From contig NZ_VSEY01000031.1 in assembly GCF_008086045.1 (NCBI RefSeq), positions 104,510-168,509 of the forward strand: 64,000 nucleotides of DNA. Reading direction: 5' to 3'. The notes under the pieces are model-generated. The model saw nothing but the letters and a program-made list of their open reading frames with translations, ran no database searches and was not told where the DNA came from. The position numbers were made by a program, and so were the translations under genes. This document shows positions 50,651 to 58,645 of the stretch, piece by piece; the stretch's first letter is position 1; every line of letters begins with the position of its first letter. This DNA comes from Nonomuraea sp. PA05. GTDB taxonomy: Bacteria; Actinomycetota; Actinomycetes; Streptosporangiales; Streptosporangiaceae.

Positions 50651-51784
50651 CTAGTGTTCCTTCCTCGCCGTGCCGGGGACGACCACGTGAACCACCGGAA
50701 TGCCCAGGTCGGGGCGCGTGTGGTCGACGTAGAGCGGTTCCGACCGCGTCCGGGCGCGCAGGCGTGTCGCCACGACGTCGATGTCCGCACGGACCGAGGC
50801 GCCGCTGTCGTCCCGGCGCGTGTAAGGGGTTCGCGGGGCCGCCGCCCAGCGGGCGGCTCTCGCGTCGATGCCCGCGTGCGAGATCCTCGCGGACGTGTAG
50901 ACGGAGGCGGGCAGGTCGTCCCTGGCGCCGGCGATCGCGGTCAGGCGGGACTGCGCCGCCTCGGTGAGCGCCCGGCTCAGCGCGACGTCGCTGTCCACGT
51001 GACAGCCAGAGCCGCGGAAGACGACCGGGAAGTCGTGACTCAGGATCAGCACCTTGAAACAGGGCAGCCGGTAGACGTTGCCGATGTCCTCGATGCGCAG
51101 ACTGACACGGGCGTCGGCGAAGCGCTTGACCAGCTCACCCGGATAGCCGCCGACCGAGCCGGGAAGGATCGGCACCCGTTCGCCGTCCGAGGCCAGCGCG
51201 TCGCGTTCCGCCACCTCCAGCAGCCCGTGCAGCAGAGCCTCTTCGAGGGTGTTGCCGCTGGCCAGCCCGTTCGTGGACGGCCGGAACAGGGGGACGGCCC
51301 AGCGGTCGCGCACGGTGCCGTCGAGGCGGACGGCCTCGTACGGCAGCCACCGGGGGCGGCCGTCGCCGGGCAGGACGGGCTGGGCGGGGACCCAGTCGAG
51401 CCGCGTTCGCGCGGTCAGCAGGCTGCCGTAGGCCAGCGGCAGCCGTGCGGGGTCGTAGGTGAGCTGCGGTCCGAGGCCTTCAGCGGTGTCGCTTCTCAGC
51501 CCCGCCGGGGCGGTCTCCGCGTGCCACAGCTCTATGGACTCCATCACCGCCGACGCCTTCGCCAAGGCGTCCGTGAGGCCCTTTCCCTGCGAGACGGACA
51601 GGGTGGTGGACATGGGTCTGCAGGCCTGCCACACCGGGATGCCGATGTGGTCGAGGCCGGTGATGTCGGCGATCCGGGTGATGCCGATGCGCTGGAGATG
51701 GGGCGCGACCCGGCGCAGCGTCTCCTCGGGCGGGACGGTGCGATGGGTGCCGTCCCGCACCGCCTTCTCCGGGTGACTGCTCAT
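50651..51784 (-). CDS. ycaO: YcaO cyclodehydratase/thioamide synthetase
   Basis: 377 residues from ATG 51784, overlapping the SagB stop (ATGA). YcaO ATP-binding signatures: SVSQGKGLTDALAKASAVME SIE-type (S-x-x-K...E-x-x-E) near 63-85 and SGNTLEEALLHGLLEVAERD near 175; DVALSRALTEAAQSRLTAIA near 275; C-terminal GIPVVHVVVPG close to the end. YcaO enzymes phosphorylate a peptide-backbone amide and attack it with Ser/Thr/Cys side chains or sulfide. Placement next to TfuA favours thioamide formation; placement next to SagB favours azoline formation. No separate E1/RRE protein is visible in the operon. Confidence 0.92.
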   Translation of the reverse strand: MSSHPEKAVRDGTHRTVPPEETLRRVAPHLQRIGITRIADITGLDHIGIPVWQACRPMSTTLSVSQGKGLTDALAKASAVMESIELWHAETAPAGLRSDTAEGLGPQLTYDPARLPLAYGSLLTARTRLDWVPAQPVLPGDGRPRWLPYEAVRLDGTVRDRWAVPLFRPSTNGLASGNTLEEALLHGLLEVAERDALASDGERVPILPGSVGGYPGELVKRFADARVSLRIEDIGNVYRLPCFKVLILSHDFPVVFRGSGCHVDSDVALSRALTEAAQSRLTAIAGARDDLPASVYTSARISHAGIDARAARWAAAPRTPYTRRDDSGASVRADIDVVATRLRARTRSEPLYVDHTRPDLGIPVVHVVVPGTARKEH

Positions 51785-52836
51785 GGGGTGCCTATGACCG
51801 CGCATCCCATGACGAGCTCCGTGGCGCCGTCCAGCTCCAGGAGCTGCGCGAGGGTCTCGTCGCGCAGCGCCGCGGTGAACGTGCAGGAAAGGCCCATCGC
51901 CGCGGTGAGAAGGTAGACCGTCTGGCTCAGGTGGCCCACGTCGTAGTGCAGGACGCGGTAGGAGCGGGAGATCTTGTACTTCCACTTGTTCCTGGCGAAC
52001 ACGCTGGTGAAGAAGACGTACGCGGACGCGTCGCGGGCCCACGCCTGGTCGCCGCACACCCGTACCAGCAGGTCGTCGGGCAGGGCCGCGGTCAGGCGGT
52101 CGAGCTGCCGGTTCCTGGCGTCGTAGTGGTAGAGCCCCGCCGGGACGCCGGCCACCCTGCGCGCGTAGACGTACAGCTCGGTCGGATGCCTGCCGCCGCC
52201 GGACGGGCTCATCTTGAGCGTCGTCCCGCTGAGCTCGCTGCTCCTGATCGGCGACGCCGTGATCGACAGGAGCGCGGCGAGCCGGTCGCGCGGGATGGCG
52301 CCGCCCGAGTACGTCCGCACGCTGCGCCGGGCGTAGAGCAGCGTCAGCAGATCGCGTTCGACGATCGCGCCTCCGGGTGGGGCGCCGTCCGCGAACGAGA
52401 CGCTGTCCAGCGCGTTCGCGTGCTTCTTGAACGCCGGGGGCGGCGGGTCGGCCTCCAGCTTGCTCCTGAGCTGCTCGTCCTGCTCGGCCTCGGACAGGAA
52501 CAGGTTCGAGTCGAGGAACTGGGTCGAGTAGTGGAACGCCCTGGCGATCGGCGACCAGGGGGCCCACGCCGCGTTCAGCCGCCTTTCGCGGAGGTCGCGC
52601 GCGGAGCCCAGCTCGACCAGGATCTCCACGCCGATGAGCGCCCGGATGACGCGTTCGGCGCGTTCGCGGTCGCCCTGACCGGCGAGCACCGGCGCTATTT
52701 CCGCCGGCTTCCTGAAAGCCGCGATGAACGATTCCGTGCCGGTCGCCAGAGCGACTTGCCGGTGATTCAGATAATCGTCCCAGACGAGATGTCCGTCGTC
52801 CACATAAAGGACGCCACAGGATGAGGTCCGATACAT
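51781..52836 (-). CDS. SagB-type FMN-dependent dehydrogenase
   Basis: 351 residues from ATG 52836 (AGAGGA ribosome binding site). Residues 1-150 are a SagB-like N-terminal region; 155-351 are nitroreductase-like: LYARRSVRTYSGGAIPRDRL, the hallmark MSPSGGGRHPTELYVYARRV, and KISRSYRVLHYDVGHLSQTV near the end, with Lys/Tyr residues expected for catalysis. In TOMM pathways this enzyme oxidises azolines to azoles. Because the precursor has no Cys, oxazoles from Ser or Thr, or a different dehydrogenation, would be its task. Translationally coupled to ycaO. Confidence 0.92.
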   Translation of the reverse strand: MYRTSSCGVLYVDDGHLVWDDYLNHRQVALATGTESFIAAFRKPAEIAPVLAGQGDRERAERVIRALIGVEILVELGSARDLRERRLNAAWAPWSPIARAFHYSTQFLDSNLFLSEAEQDEQLRSKLEADPPPPAFKKHANALDSVSFADGAPPGGAIVERDLLTLLYARRSVRTYSGGAIPRDRLAALLSITASPIRSSELSGTTLKMSPSGGGRHPTELYVYARRVAGVPAGLYHYDARNRQLDRLTAALPDDLLVRVCGDQAWARDASAYVFFTSVFARNKWKYKISRSYRVLHYDVGHLSQTVYLLTAAMGLSCTFTAALRDETLAQLLELDGATELVMGCAVIGTP

Positions 52837-52856
52837 CGCATTCCTCTGGTCGAGGA

Positions 52857-52886
52857 GTTGGGACGGCAGGGGGATGCCGCCCCAAC
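52857..52886 (-). promoter_or_regulatory. Intercistronic hairpin between precursor and SagB genes
   Basis: In the minus-strand RNA GUUGGG-G-CGGCA pairs with UGCCG-U-CCCAAC (12 pairs with one G-U, 6-nt loop). No U-tract follows, so it should act as an attenuator or RNA-stabilising element. Such hairpins let precursor mRNA exceed enzyme mRNA in RiPP operons. Confidence 0.6.
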
Positions 52887-52898
52887 AGCCTTTTCCGG

Positions 52899-53027
52899 CT
52901 ACTGGATCTCGATGCTCTTCCAGTTGGGGCTGTAGGAGTCGAGAGACTTCTCCGTCTGGGCGTAGCCGTCGGCCCGGGCCTCGAAAGCGAGGTCCTCGTC
53001 GGTGGGGAATGCGATCTGGTTGGGCAT
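52899..53027 (-). CDS. RiPP precursor peptide, 42 residues
   Basis: ATG 53027 with GGAAGGA ribosome binding site. The peptide is MPNQIAFPTDEDLAFEARAD then GYAQTEKSLDSYSPNWKSIE and IQ. The first half is acidic, leader-like (PTDEDLAFEARA); the second is Ser/Tyr/Lys-rich with one Trp and no Cys, and is the likely core (about residues 25-42, SLDSYSPNWKSIEIQ). It is the first gene before SagB, YcaO and TfuA with its own promoter, hairpin downstream and excellent start context. No similarity to a known precursor family is recognised. Thioamides and/or Ser-derived azol(in)es are possible modifications. Confidence 0.75.
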   Translation of the reverse strand: MPNQIAFPTDEDLAFEARADGYAQTEKSLDSYSPNWKSIEIQ

Positions 53028-53064
53028 TTCGAATCCTTCCCGCGATCATCTTGCTGGCCATTCG

Positions 53065-53094
53065 AATTTAGCAAGCGGCTGGAAGGAGCGTCAA
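53065..53094 (-). promoter_or_regulatory. Promoter of the RiPP operon
   Basis: Minus-strand TTGACG (53089-53094) and TAAATT (53065-53070) with an 18-bp spacer give a good vegetative-type promoter 30-40 bases before the precursor ribosome binding site. Confidence 0.6.
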
Positions 53095-53097
53095 AGC

Positions 53098-53141
53098 AAT
53101 TAAATGCCGGAGCATTTATTGAGAAATATCGGCATTTAATT
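53098..53141. promoter_or_regulatory. AT-rich dyad operator upstream of the RiPP promoter
   Basis: Perfect 12-bp inverted arms AATTAAATGCCG (53098-53109) and CGGCATTTAATT (53130-53141) enclose inner half-sites, so the segment reads as two adjacent dyads, AAATGC-CGGA-GCATTT and AAATAT-CG-GCATTT. It ends four bases before the -35, the position of an activator site. It could also fold as a terminator for the upstream gene ending at 53150. The regulator is not in the window. Confidence 0.5.
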
Positions 53142-53149
53142 CGCGCGTC

Positions 53150-53893
53150 TCAGGAGACCTTCGACGAAGGTACCGTCCAGGTGTCGCAGGACTTCGGGTC
53201 GCCGGTGCGGAAGCCCGCTCGCATCCATCGCCTGACGTTGTCGTCACCGGCTATGCCCAGGAGCTGGTTCCAGTCCTTGGCGCTCCTGCCCTTGAGCGGC
53301 CAGACGCTCTGCGTGAAGGCGCCGCCGAGGCACTCGGTCTGGAGGTGCATGCGCCGGTCCTGCTCCCGCTGCTCGGCCTTGCTGCCGGCCCGCAGGTCCT
53401 CGGCGGCGTCGTACAGGCCGGTCAGCTTCTGCACGTGGTAGCCGTACATCGACGCGGCCTGGTTGAAGAGCAGCAGATCGGACGGGGACGCGAGCCAGGA
53501 CGGGCCGAGGATGAAGGAGAGCGTACGGTCCCAGTCGCAATACCAGACCTCGGAATCCTCGCTGCTCTGCTCCTCGGAACCGCAGTAATTCTTCGGCAGC
53601 CGCTTGACGTACCGGACTTTGACCGGTTCGTAGGGCAGGCCGGCCTTCTTCAGATACGGCCCCCATGTGTTCTCCAGGCAGCGCAGCACCTCGTTGAGGT
53701 AGGCGCGGGCCTGCTCGTCGTTGTACGGTTCGACCGGCAATTCGTCGCACGTCGTCTGCGGCAGGGGGCCCGCCTGGTAGAGGGCGTTCTTGGTGAGGAC
53801 GGGGTTCCGCACCGGAAACGCCGAGGCGTTCGCCGTCCCGGCTAAGGGAGTGATGAGGGCGCACGCGAGCGCCGCGATCTTGAAGGCTTTCAC
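53150..53893 (-). CDS. Secreted neutral-zinc-metallopeptidase homologue lacking catalytic residues
   Basis: 247 residues from GTG 53893, signal peptide AFKIAALACALITPLAGTAN. It follows the actinobacterial neutral zinc metallopeptidase pattern over its length: LTKNALYQAGPLPQTTC, YLNEVLRCLENTWGPYLKKA, and C-terminal WMRAGFRTGDPKSCDTW. Where family members have A-H-E-Y-G-H-H-V-Q the sequence reads A-S-M-Y-G-Y-H-V-Q, so both zinc His and the general-base Glu are lost. It should be a binding or pseudo-protease protein. It lies directly upstream of the RiPP operon on the same strand, 122 bp away. A link to the RiPP is possible but unproven. Confidence 0.75.
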   Translation of the reverse strand: MKAFKIAALACALITPLAGTANASAFPVRNPVLTKNALYQAGPLPQTTCDELPVEPYNDEQARAYLNEVLRCLENTWGPYLKKAGLPYEPVKVRYVKRLPKNYCGSEEQSSEDSEVWYCDWDRTLSFILGPSWLASPSDLLLFNQAASMYGYHVQKLTGLYDAAEDLRAGSKAEQREQDRRMHLQTECLGGAFTQSVWPLKGRSAKDWNQLLGIAGDDNVRRWMRAGFRTGDPKSCDTWTVPSSKVS

Positions 53894-54004
53894 GACGGGC
53901 GAGAATAGGGCCGTTCGCGGTCGGTGTCCACTTACCCGCTCAGTTTTGCCGCGCGTTCCGGTCTGTACTCCGACACCCGCCCGACAGCATCCGAGGAGAG
54001 CAGC

Positions 54005-54583
54005 ATGACCGCCATCTACACCTTCGACGTCTTCTCCAGCCTCGACGGCTTCGGCGCCGCCGGCGGCGACTGGACCGGCTACTGGGGCAAGCAGGGCCCC
54101 GAACTGCTCGGCCGCCGCCTCGCCCTGTACAGCGAGGAGCAGCGGATGGTCTTCGGAGCCAACACCTACCGGGCGTTCAGCCGGATGCTGGCCGAGAGCC
54201 CCGAGGACTCCGAGGTGCGCGACCCGTGGGTGACCCGGATGACGAACCTGCCGGCGACCGTGGTGTCCTCCACCCTGCGTGGCGCGCTCGACTGGCCGGA
54301 CGTGACGCTGGCGAGCGGCGACGCCGTGGACGTCGTGGTCCGGCTCAAGGAGGAGTCCAAGGTGCCGTTGCGCTCGCACGGCAGCCTGGCGATGAACCGG
54401 GCGCTGATGGCCGCCGGGCTGGTGGATCGCGTCCAGGTGACGCTCTTCCCGGTGATCACCGGGCGGACGGGGCTGGATCCGATCTTCCAGGGTGCGCTCG
54501 ACTTCGACCTGGAGCTGATCGAGAGCCGGACGCTCGACGGCGACATCCAGGAGCTCGTCTACCGGCCCACCCTGCACGGCTGA
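54005..54583 (+). CDS. Dihydrofolate-reductase-family (RibD C-domain-like) protein
   Basis: 192 residues. IYTFDVFSSLDGFGAAGGDW at the start, MVFGANTYRAFSRMLAES and VVVRLKEESKVPLRSHGSLA with the G-S-x-x-x nucleotide loop, then VTLFPVITGRTGLDPIFQGA. This is the DHFR-like fold common in actinomycetes as stand-alone NADPH-dependent reductases of unknown substrate, not true folate reductase. GAGGAGAG ribosome binding site before ATG 54005; divergent from the pseudo-metallopeptidase. Confidence 0.88.
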   Translation: MTAIYTFDVFSSLDGFGAAGGDWTGYWGKQGPELLGRRLALYSEEQRMVFGANTYRAFSRMLAESPEDSEVRDPWVTRMTNLPATVVSSTLRGALDWPDVTLASGDAVDVVVRLKEESKVPLRSHGSLAMNRALMAAGLVDRVQVTLFPVITGRTGLDPIFQGALDFDLELIESRTLDGDIQELVYRPTLHG

Positions 54584-54636
54584 CGTCCGCACACCGCCGC
54601 CGACGTGCGGCGGGCACACTGTCATCGGCGGGCGCT

Positions 54637-57600
54637 TCACGGCCCGCTGTGGATCAGTGGCGCCCACAGGTCGGCCCGGTCGGGGTAGCGGGCCCGCAGC
54701 TCGAGCGTGACCCGGTGCAGAGCCGCCGCCGCCTGATCGACCGCGCCGCCCAGATGACCGTAGAAGGCGCGCGCGGCAGCGGCGGCGACCTCGTCGGACA
54801 GCGGCCACAGGCTCGCGATGACGTGCCGGAACCCGGCGAGCTGGAACGCCGAGGCGAGCTGGATCGCCTCGTCGGCGAGCCGCATGCCGCGGTGCGCCGT
54901 CGAGCAGGCGGACAGGTAGGCGAGCTCGGCCCGGTCGAGCCGGAGCGCGCTGATCTCGGGGATCGCGAGGATGCCGTCGTGCAGCAGCAGCCCGCCCCGG
55001 GACGGTCTGGTCAGGTCCGCGCCGGCGTGGCAGGCGAAGTGCGCCCAGGTCGCCTCCGTCAGGGCGGCCCGCACGTGGCCCGTCGTCGCGTTCTCGCCCG
55101 TGAGCGGCGGCGTGTCCGGGTGGTCGCGGTGCAGCGCGGCGGCCTCCTCGACGCAGCCGGGTAGGTCGGGCAGGCCGGGCGTCTGCTGGAGCGCGACGGT
55201 CAGCTGGCGGCGTTCCGCGCCGGCGGGGCGGGCTCGGGCGTAGGCGAGTGCCCGCAGGGTCGGAGTGTAGGAGGAGACGACGTGGTCGAGCGCGCCCGGC
55301 TCGCCGGGGTGTCCGGCCGCGTGCAGGGGGAACAGGCCCAGCAGACCGGTGGGAAGCCAGCACACCTGGGGCATGCCGTCCGGCTGCAGGGCGGCCATGA
55401 CGGGTTCGACGGCCGAGGTCCACAGCCAGCTCAGGATCTCGCGGATCACCCGCTGCCGTTTGAGCGGGCCCGTCAGGCGGCTCTGGTCGTCGGTGGCGTC
55501 CAGCAGCTCTTCGGCCTTGTCGCGGACGTCGGCCACGGTCAGCCTGGGCAGCGGGAGCAGCAGCGGGGCTGCGCCGGGCGTCATGATGATCGCGTCGCTG
55601 CGGAGGATGCCCGCGTTGAGCAGCACCGCCGTGCCGTCGATGCCGAAGTCGTCGTAGCGAGGTGGGAGCAGGAAGCGGGTGAAGCCGGGCCGGCGGCGGA
55701 TCTCGGCGAGGAGGGCGTCCTGCTCGGCCCACAGGCGTTTGCGGTCCTCGACGTACTGGATGGTGCCCGCGGCGGCGGGGTCCGTGTCGAGCGGGATCGA
55801 ACCTCCGGCGGCGGGCGCGGCTTCGAGGCGGTCGCGCAGCCGGCGCAGCCGCGCGGCCGGCTCCGGATGCGCGCGGGCGAGTTCGGTGAGGTCGGTACGG
55901 CTGTCCAGGCCGGCGCCCAGCAGGATGCCCCTGCCCAGCTCCGCCACCTCCACGGCGCGAACCGGGTCGCGTCGCGCGCAGTGGGCCGCGATCGCGTCCG
56001 AGACGACGCCGGAGTGCTCACCGAGGCCGCGTTCCTGATCCGAGCGGGCACCCTCGCGTGGCGCGGTGGACGGCAGCAGCGCGACCGCCGTGTCGAGCAG
56101 GTCCGCCGCGCCCGTGAAGTCGCCCATCGCCGCGGCCAGCAGCCCCGCGTAGTGGCCGGCGAGGACGCGGTCGGTCGGCGAGGACGCCGTGGCCGTGCGC
56201 ACCTCCACGCCGAGCTGCTCGATCGACTCCTGGAGGAGGCCGCGGCTGTCGACCTGCAACCGGTACCAGTACGCGTCGGCCAGGTAGCCCAGATACCGCG
56301 CCCGATACGGATGGTCTTCGGCGGTGCACGCGGCGGCCTGCTCCCCCGCCTCGACGGCCAGGTCCAGATCGGCCAGATCGGCGGTACGTTTGAACCGTTC
56401 CAGGTAGGTGAGCCCGAGATCCGACCTGACCGCACCACGGTCAGGATGGTGCGTCGGGACGCCCGCGGCCGCCTGCCGTCCCAAGGCGACGGCCCGGTCG
56501 AGATCGGCGACGGCGCCGCTGTGCCGGTAGCGGCGCTGATGGGCGAGCCCGGCGGCCGAGAGCACGCCGAACCGATCCGGATGGTCGGCGGGGAACGCCG
56601 CCGTCGCCAGTTCGGCGAGTTCCACGGCGCGGTCGAGATCGGCCACCTCGCCGTCACGGACGTACCGCTCCTGATAAAAGACCCCGAGGTTGGACAAGGT
56701 GCCCGCGTACGCGGTGCTGTCCGGGGCCGCGCGGAGGGCCAGTGAGCGTTCGAGCAATGCGATCGCGTGATCCAGCTCCGCCGCCACGCCGTTGCGGCGA
56801 TACCGCTCCCGGTGGGCGCCGCTGAGCGAGGACAGGTAGCCGGCCTGGGAGGGATGGTCCTGCGGCGTCGCCGCGATGACCTGTTCGAGGAGCGCGATGG
56901 CGTGGTCGAGATCGGCCAGGGAGCCGCCGCCGCGGTACCGGTCCTGGTACGCGTCGCCGAGGCTGGACAGGAACGTCGTGCGGTTCGCGCCGGCGTCCGG
57001 GGTCACAGCGAGCGCCTGTTCGGCGAGTTCGACGGCGCGGTCCAGATCGGCCCGTGCCCCGCTGCTGCCGTGGCGCTGCTTGTACGAGAGCCCGCAGGCC
57101 GACAGGACGGCCCCTCGCGCGGGATGGCCTGGCGGCATGGAGCGCAGCGCCCGCTCGGCGGTGTCGATCGCCCGGTCCAGGTCGGCCGGGTCGCCACGGC
57201 GGGCGTGCCGCTGCTGGTAGGCGTTGCTGAGATTGGTCAGCCAGCCGGGCTGGTTGGGGTGATCCTCCGGGGTGCCGGCGATCGCCTCCTCCCCCGTCCT
57301 GATCGCCCGGTCGAGATCGGGCAGCGCGCCCAGCTCGCCGTAGCGTCTTCCATAGGCGGCGCACAGGTTGGCGAGCTGGCCCGACCGTTCGAACCCCGGG
57401 TCGCAGGTCAGGGACACCGAACGCTCCATCAGCTGGATAGCCCGGTCCAGGTCGGCCCGGCTGCCGATCAGGTCGTCGCGCTGCAGGTAGCAGTTGGCGA
57501 GATTGCCCATCGCGGCGACCAGGTCCGGGTGGTGGTCCGCCATGGCGACGGCCTGCTCGCCCGCCTGGATGGCACGTTCGAGGTCGGCCCGGTCGCCGTC

Positions 57601-58230
57601 CCGGGCGAACCTCTCACGCAGGGCGTTGCCCAGGTTCGTCAGCCGCCCGATCCGGTCCGGGTGGCCTTGCGGGGTGAGGGTCAGGGCGTGCTCGTTGTGC
57701 TCGATGGACCGGTCCAGGTCTTCCGGGGGGCCGCCGCGTTCGTACCGTACGAGATGGGCGACGGCGAGATGGGACACAACCTGCGGGCCGGGCGCCCGCC
57801 GGGCGGCTTCCGCCAGCAGGAACAGGCAGGCGTCCAGCAGGTCGGGCTCGGCGGACGCGAACGCCTCGGTGAGCAGCCCGCCACCGACGCCCGCCGTCGC
57901 CGCCGGATCGGCGGCCGGGCCCAGGACGGCTCGTAAGGGCTCGGGGATCGCGCCGCCGTCGTCCGCCACGGGCATGACGACGACGATCGCGCGGGCGAGA
58001 GCGGCGCTCGACTCCGGGCCGGGCGGAAGCAGGTTGTGCCGGTAGAGGTGGAACCAGCCGAGGGCGTACGCGGCGGCGGACCTGCGCCGGGCGTCGGCGG
58101 ACTGCGCGGCCTGCCACAAACCGGACGCCTCGGCCAGCGCCGAGTCGCTGAGAACCAGCTCGGCGTCCGCTGTGCTGGCCAGCGCGTCGAGCCGTCGGTG
58201 CAGCAGGGCCAGCAACATGTCGAACGCCAC
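54637..58230 (-). CDS. CHAT-domain caspase-like protease with eleven TPR-type repeats
   Basis: 1197 residues. After a helical N-terminus, about eleven tandem repeats of 44-45 residues run from about 172 to 670, each starting D-L-D-R-A-[IV]-x-x-x-E and containing H-P-x-R...L-x-x-L-G-x-A (for example HPDRIGRLTNLGNALRERFA). The C-terminal 300 residues form a CHAT domain: catalytic His in AHFACHAGADLTRPSRGGLL near 1066 and catalytic Cys in LAYLSACSTAHRGMRLADEA near 1108. The combination is typical of actinobacterial conflict/immune systems, where TPRs sense or recruit and the CHAT protease cleaves a target. It is divergent from two small genes that probably belong to the same system. Confidence 0.9.
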   Translation of the reverse strand: MAFDMLLALLHRRLDALASTADAELVLSDSALAEASGLWQAAQSADARRRSAAAYALGWFHLYRHNLLPPGPESSAALARAIVVVMPVADDGGAIPEPLRAVLGPAADPAATAGVGGGLLTEAFASAEPDLLDACLFLLAEAARRAPGPQVVSHLAVAHLVRYERGGPPEDLDRSIEHNEHALTLTPQGHPDRIGRLTNLGNALRERFARDGDRADLERAIQAGEQAVAMADHHPDLVAAMGNLANCYLQRDDLIGSRADLDRAIQLMERSVSLTCDPGFERSGQLANLCAAYGRRYGELGALPDLDRAIRTGEEAIAGTPEDHPNQPGWLTNLSNAYQQRHARRGDPADLDRAIDTAERALRSMPPGHPARGAVLSACGLSYKQRHGSSGARADLDRAVELAEQALAVTPDAGANRTTFLSSLGDAYQDRYRGGGSLADLDHAIALLEQVIAATPQDHPSQAGYLSSLSGAHRERYRRNGVAAELDHAIALLERSLALRAAPDSTAYAGTLSNLGVFYQERYVRDGEVADLDRAVELAELATAAFPADHPDRFGVLSAAGLAHQRRYRHSGAVADLDRAVALGRQAAAGVPTHHPDRGAVRSDLGLTYLERFKRTADLADLDLAVEAGEQAAACTAEDHPYRARYLGYLADAYWYRLQVDSRGLLQESIEQLGVEVRTATASSPTDRVLAGHYAGLLAAAMGDFTGAADLLDTAVALLPSTAPREGARSDQERGLGEHSGVVSDAIAAHCARRDPVRAVEVAELGRGILLGAGLDSRTDLTELARAHPEPAARLRRLRDRLEAAPAAGGSIPLDTDPAAAGTIQYVEDRKRLWAEQDALLAEIRRRPGFTRFLLPPRYDDFGIDGTAVLLNAGILRSDAIIMTPGAAPLLLPLPRLTVADVRDKAEELLDATDDQSRLTGPLKRQRVIREILSWLWTSAVEPVMAALQPDGMPQVCWLPTGLLGLFPLHAAGHPGEPGALDHVVSSYTPTLRALAYARARPAGAERRQLTVALQQTPGLPDLPGCVEEAAALHRDHPDTPPLTGENATTGHVRAALTEATWAHFACHAGADLTRPSRGGLLLHDGILAIPEISALRLDRAELAYLSACSTAHRGMRLADEAIQLASAFQLAGFRHVIASLWPLSDEVAAAAARAFYGHLGGAVDQAAAALHRVTLELRARYPDRADLWAPLIHSGP

Positions 58231-58297
58231 CCTCTGATGCTAGCCAGCCGTGACAGGATCGTCGCGGGTGCAGCGTCGCGGAGGGGAAGGAGACTCG

Positions 58298-58645
58298 ATG
58301 GACGCGTCGGAACGGCTGGCCCTGGCCACGCTCTGCGAGGAGTTACCGGAGCTGCGTGCGGAGTGCGCCCGTCAGAGCGCGGCCCGGCAGGCGCTGCTGG
58401 CCCGCGTCGAGTCAGAGGCGCAGGCACGCCGCCCGGTCCTCGGGCTGCTCGCCGAGCTGCTGGGCACCGGTCCGGACGGCGCCGTCCGGGCGTTGGGCAC
58501 CGCTCTGCCCGGCTCGGGGCCCGGCCAGGCGGATGAGGAACGGTTCGGGTGCCCTGACCGGGCGTGCGTGCGCGTCGCGTTCACCCTGCCCGCCGGACCG
58601 GCGCCGCGCTGCCGGGTGACCGGCGAGCCGATGGCCCGCTCGTGA
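58298..58645 (+). CDS. Small CHAT/TPR-system-associated protein
   Basis: 115 residues from ATG 58298 (GGAAGGA ribosome binding site). The N-terminal part is helical (ALATLCEELPELRAECARQS, ARQALLARVESEAQARRPVL); the C-terminus FGCPDRACVRVAFTLPAG...CRVTGEPMARS carries three Cys and looks like a small zinc-binding or P-R-C element. Its shape fits proteins annotated as CATRA-system associated (CHAT and TPR associated), recalled from family knowledge. The stop overlaps the next GTG. Role within the system unknown. Confidence 0.6.
   Translation: MDASERLALATLCEELPELRAECARQSAARQALLARVESEAQARRPVLGLLAELLGTGPDGAVRALGTALPGSGPGQADEERFGCPDRACVRVAFTLPAGPAPRCRVTGEPMARS

Noticed and set aside
53098..53141. 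Intrinsic terminator for the upstream pseudo-metallopeptidase gene
   Set aside because: The arms are AT-rich with a 20-nt spacer that itself contains dyads, and no U-tract follows; kept as operator, termination only as a minor alternative.
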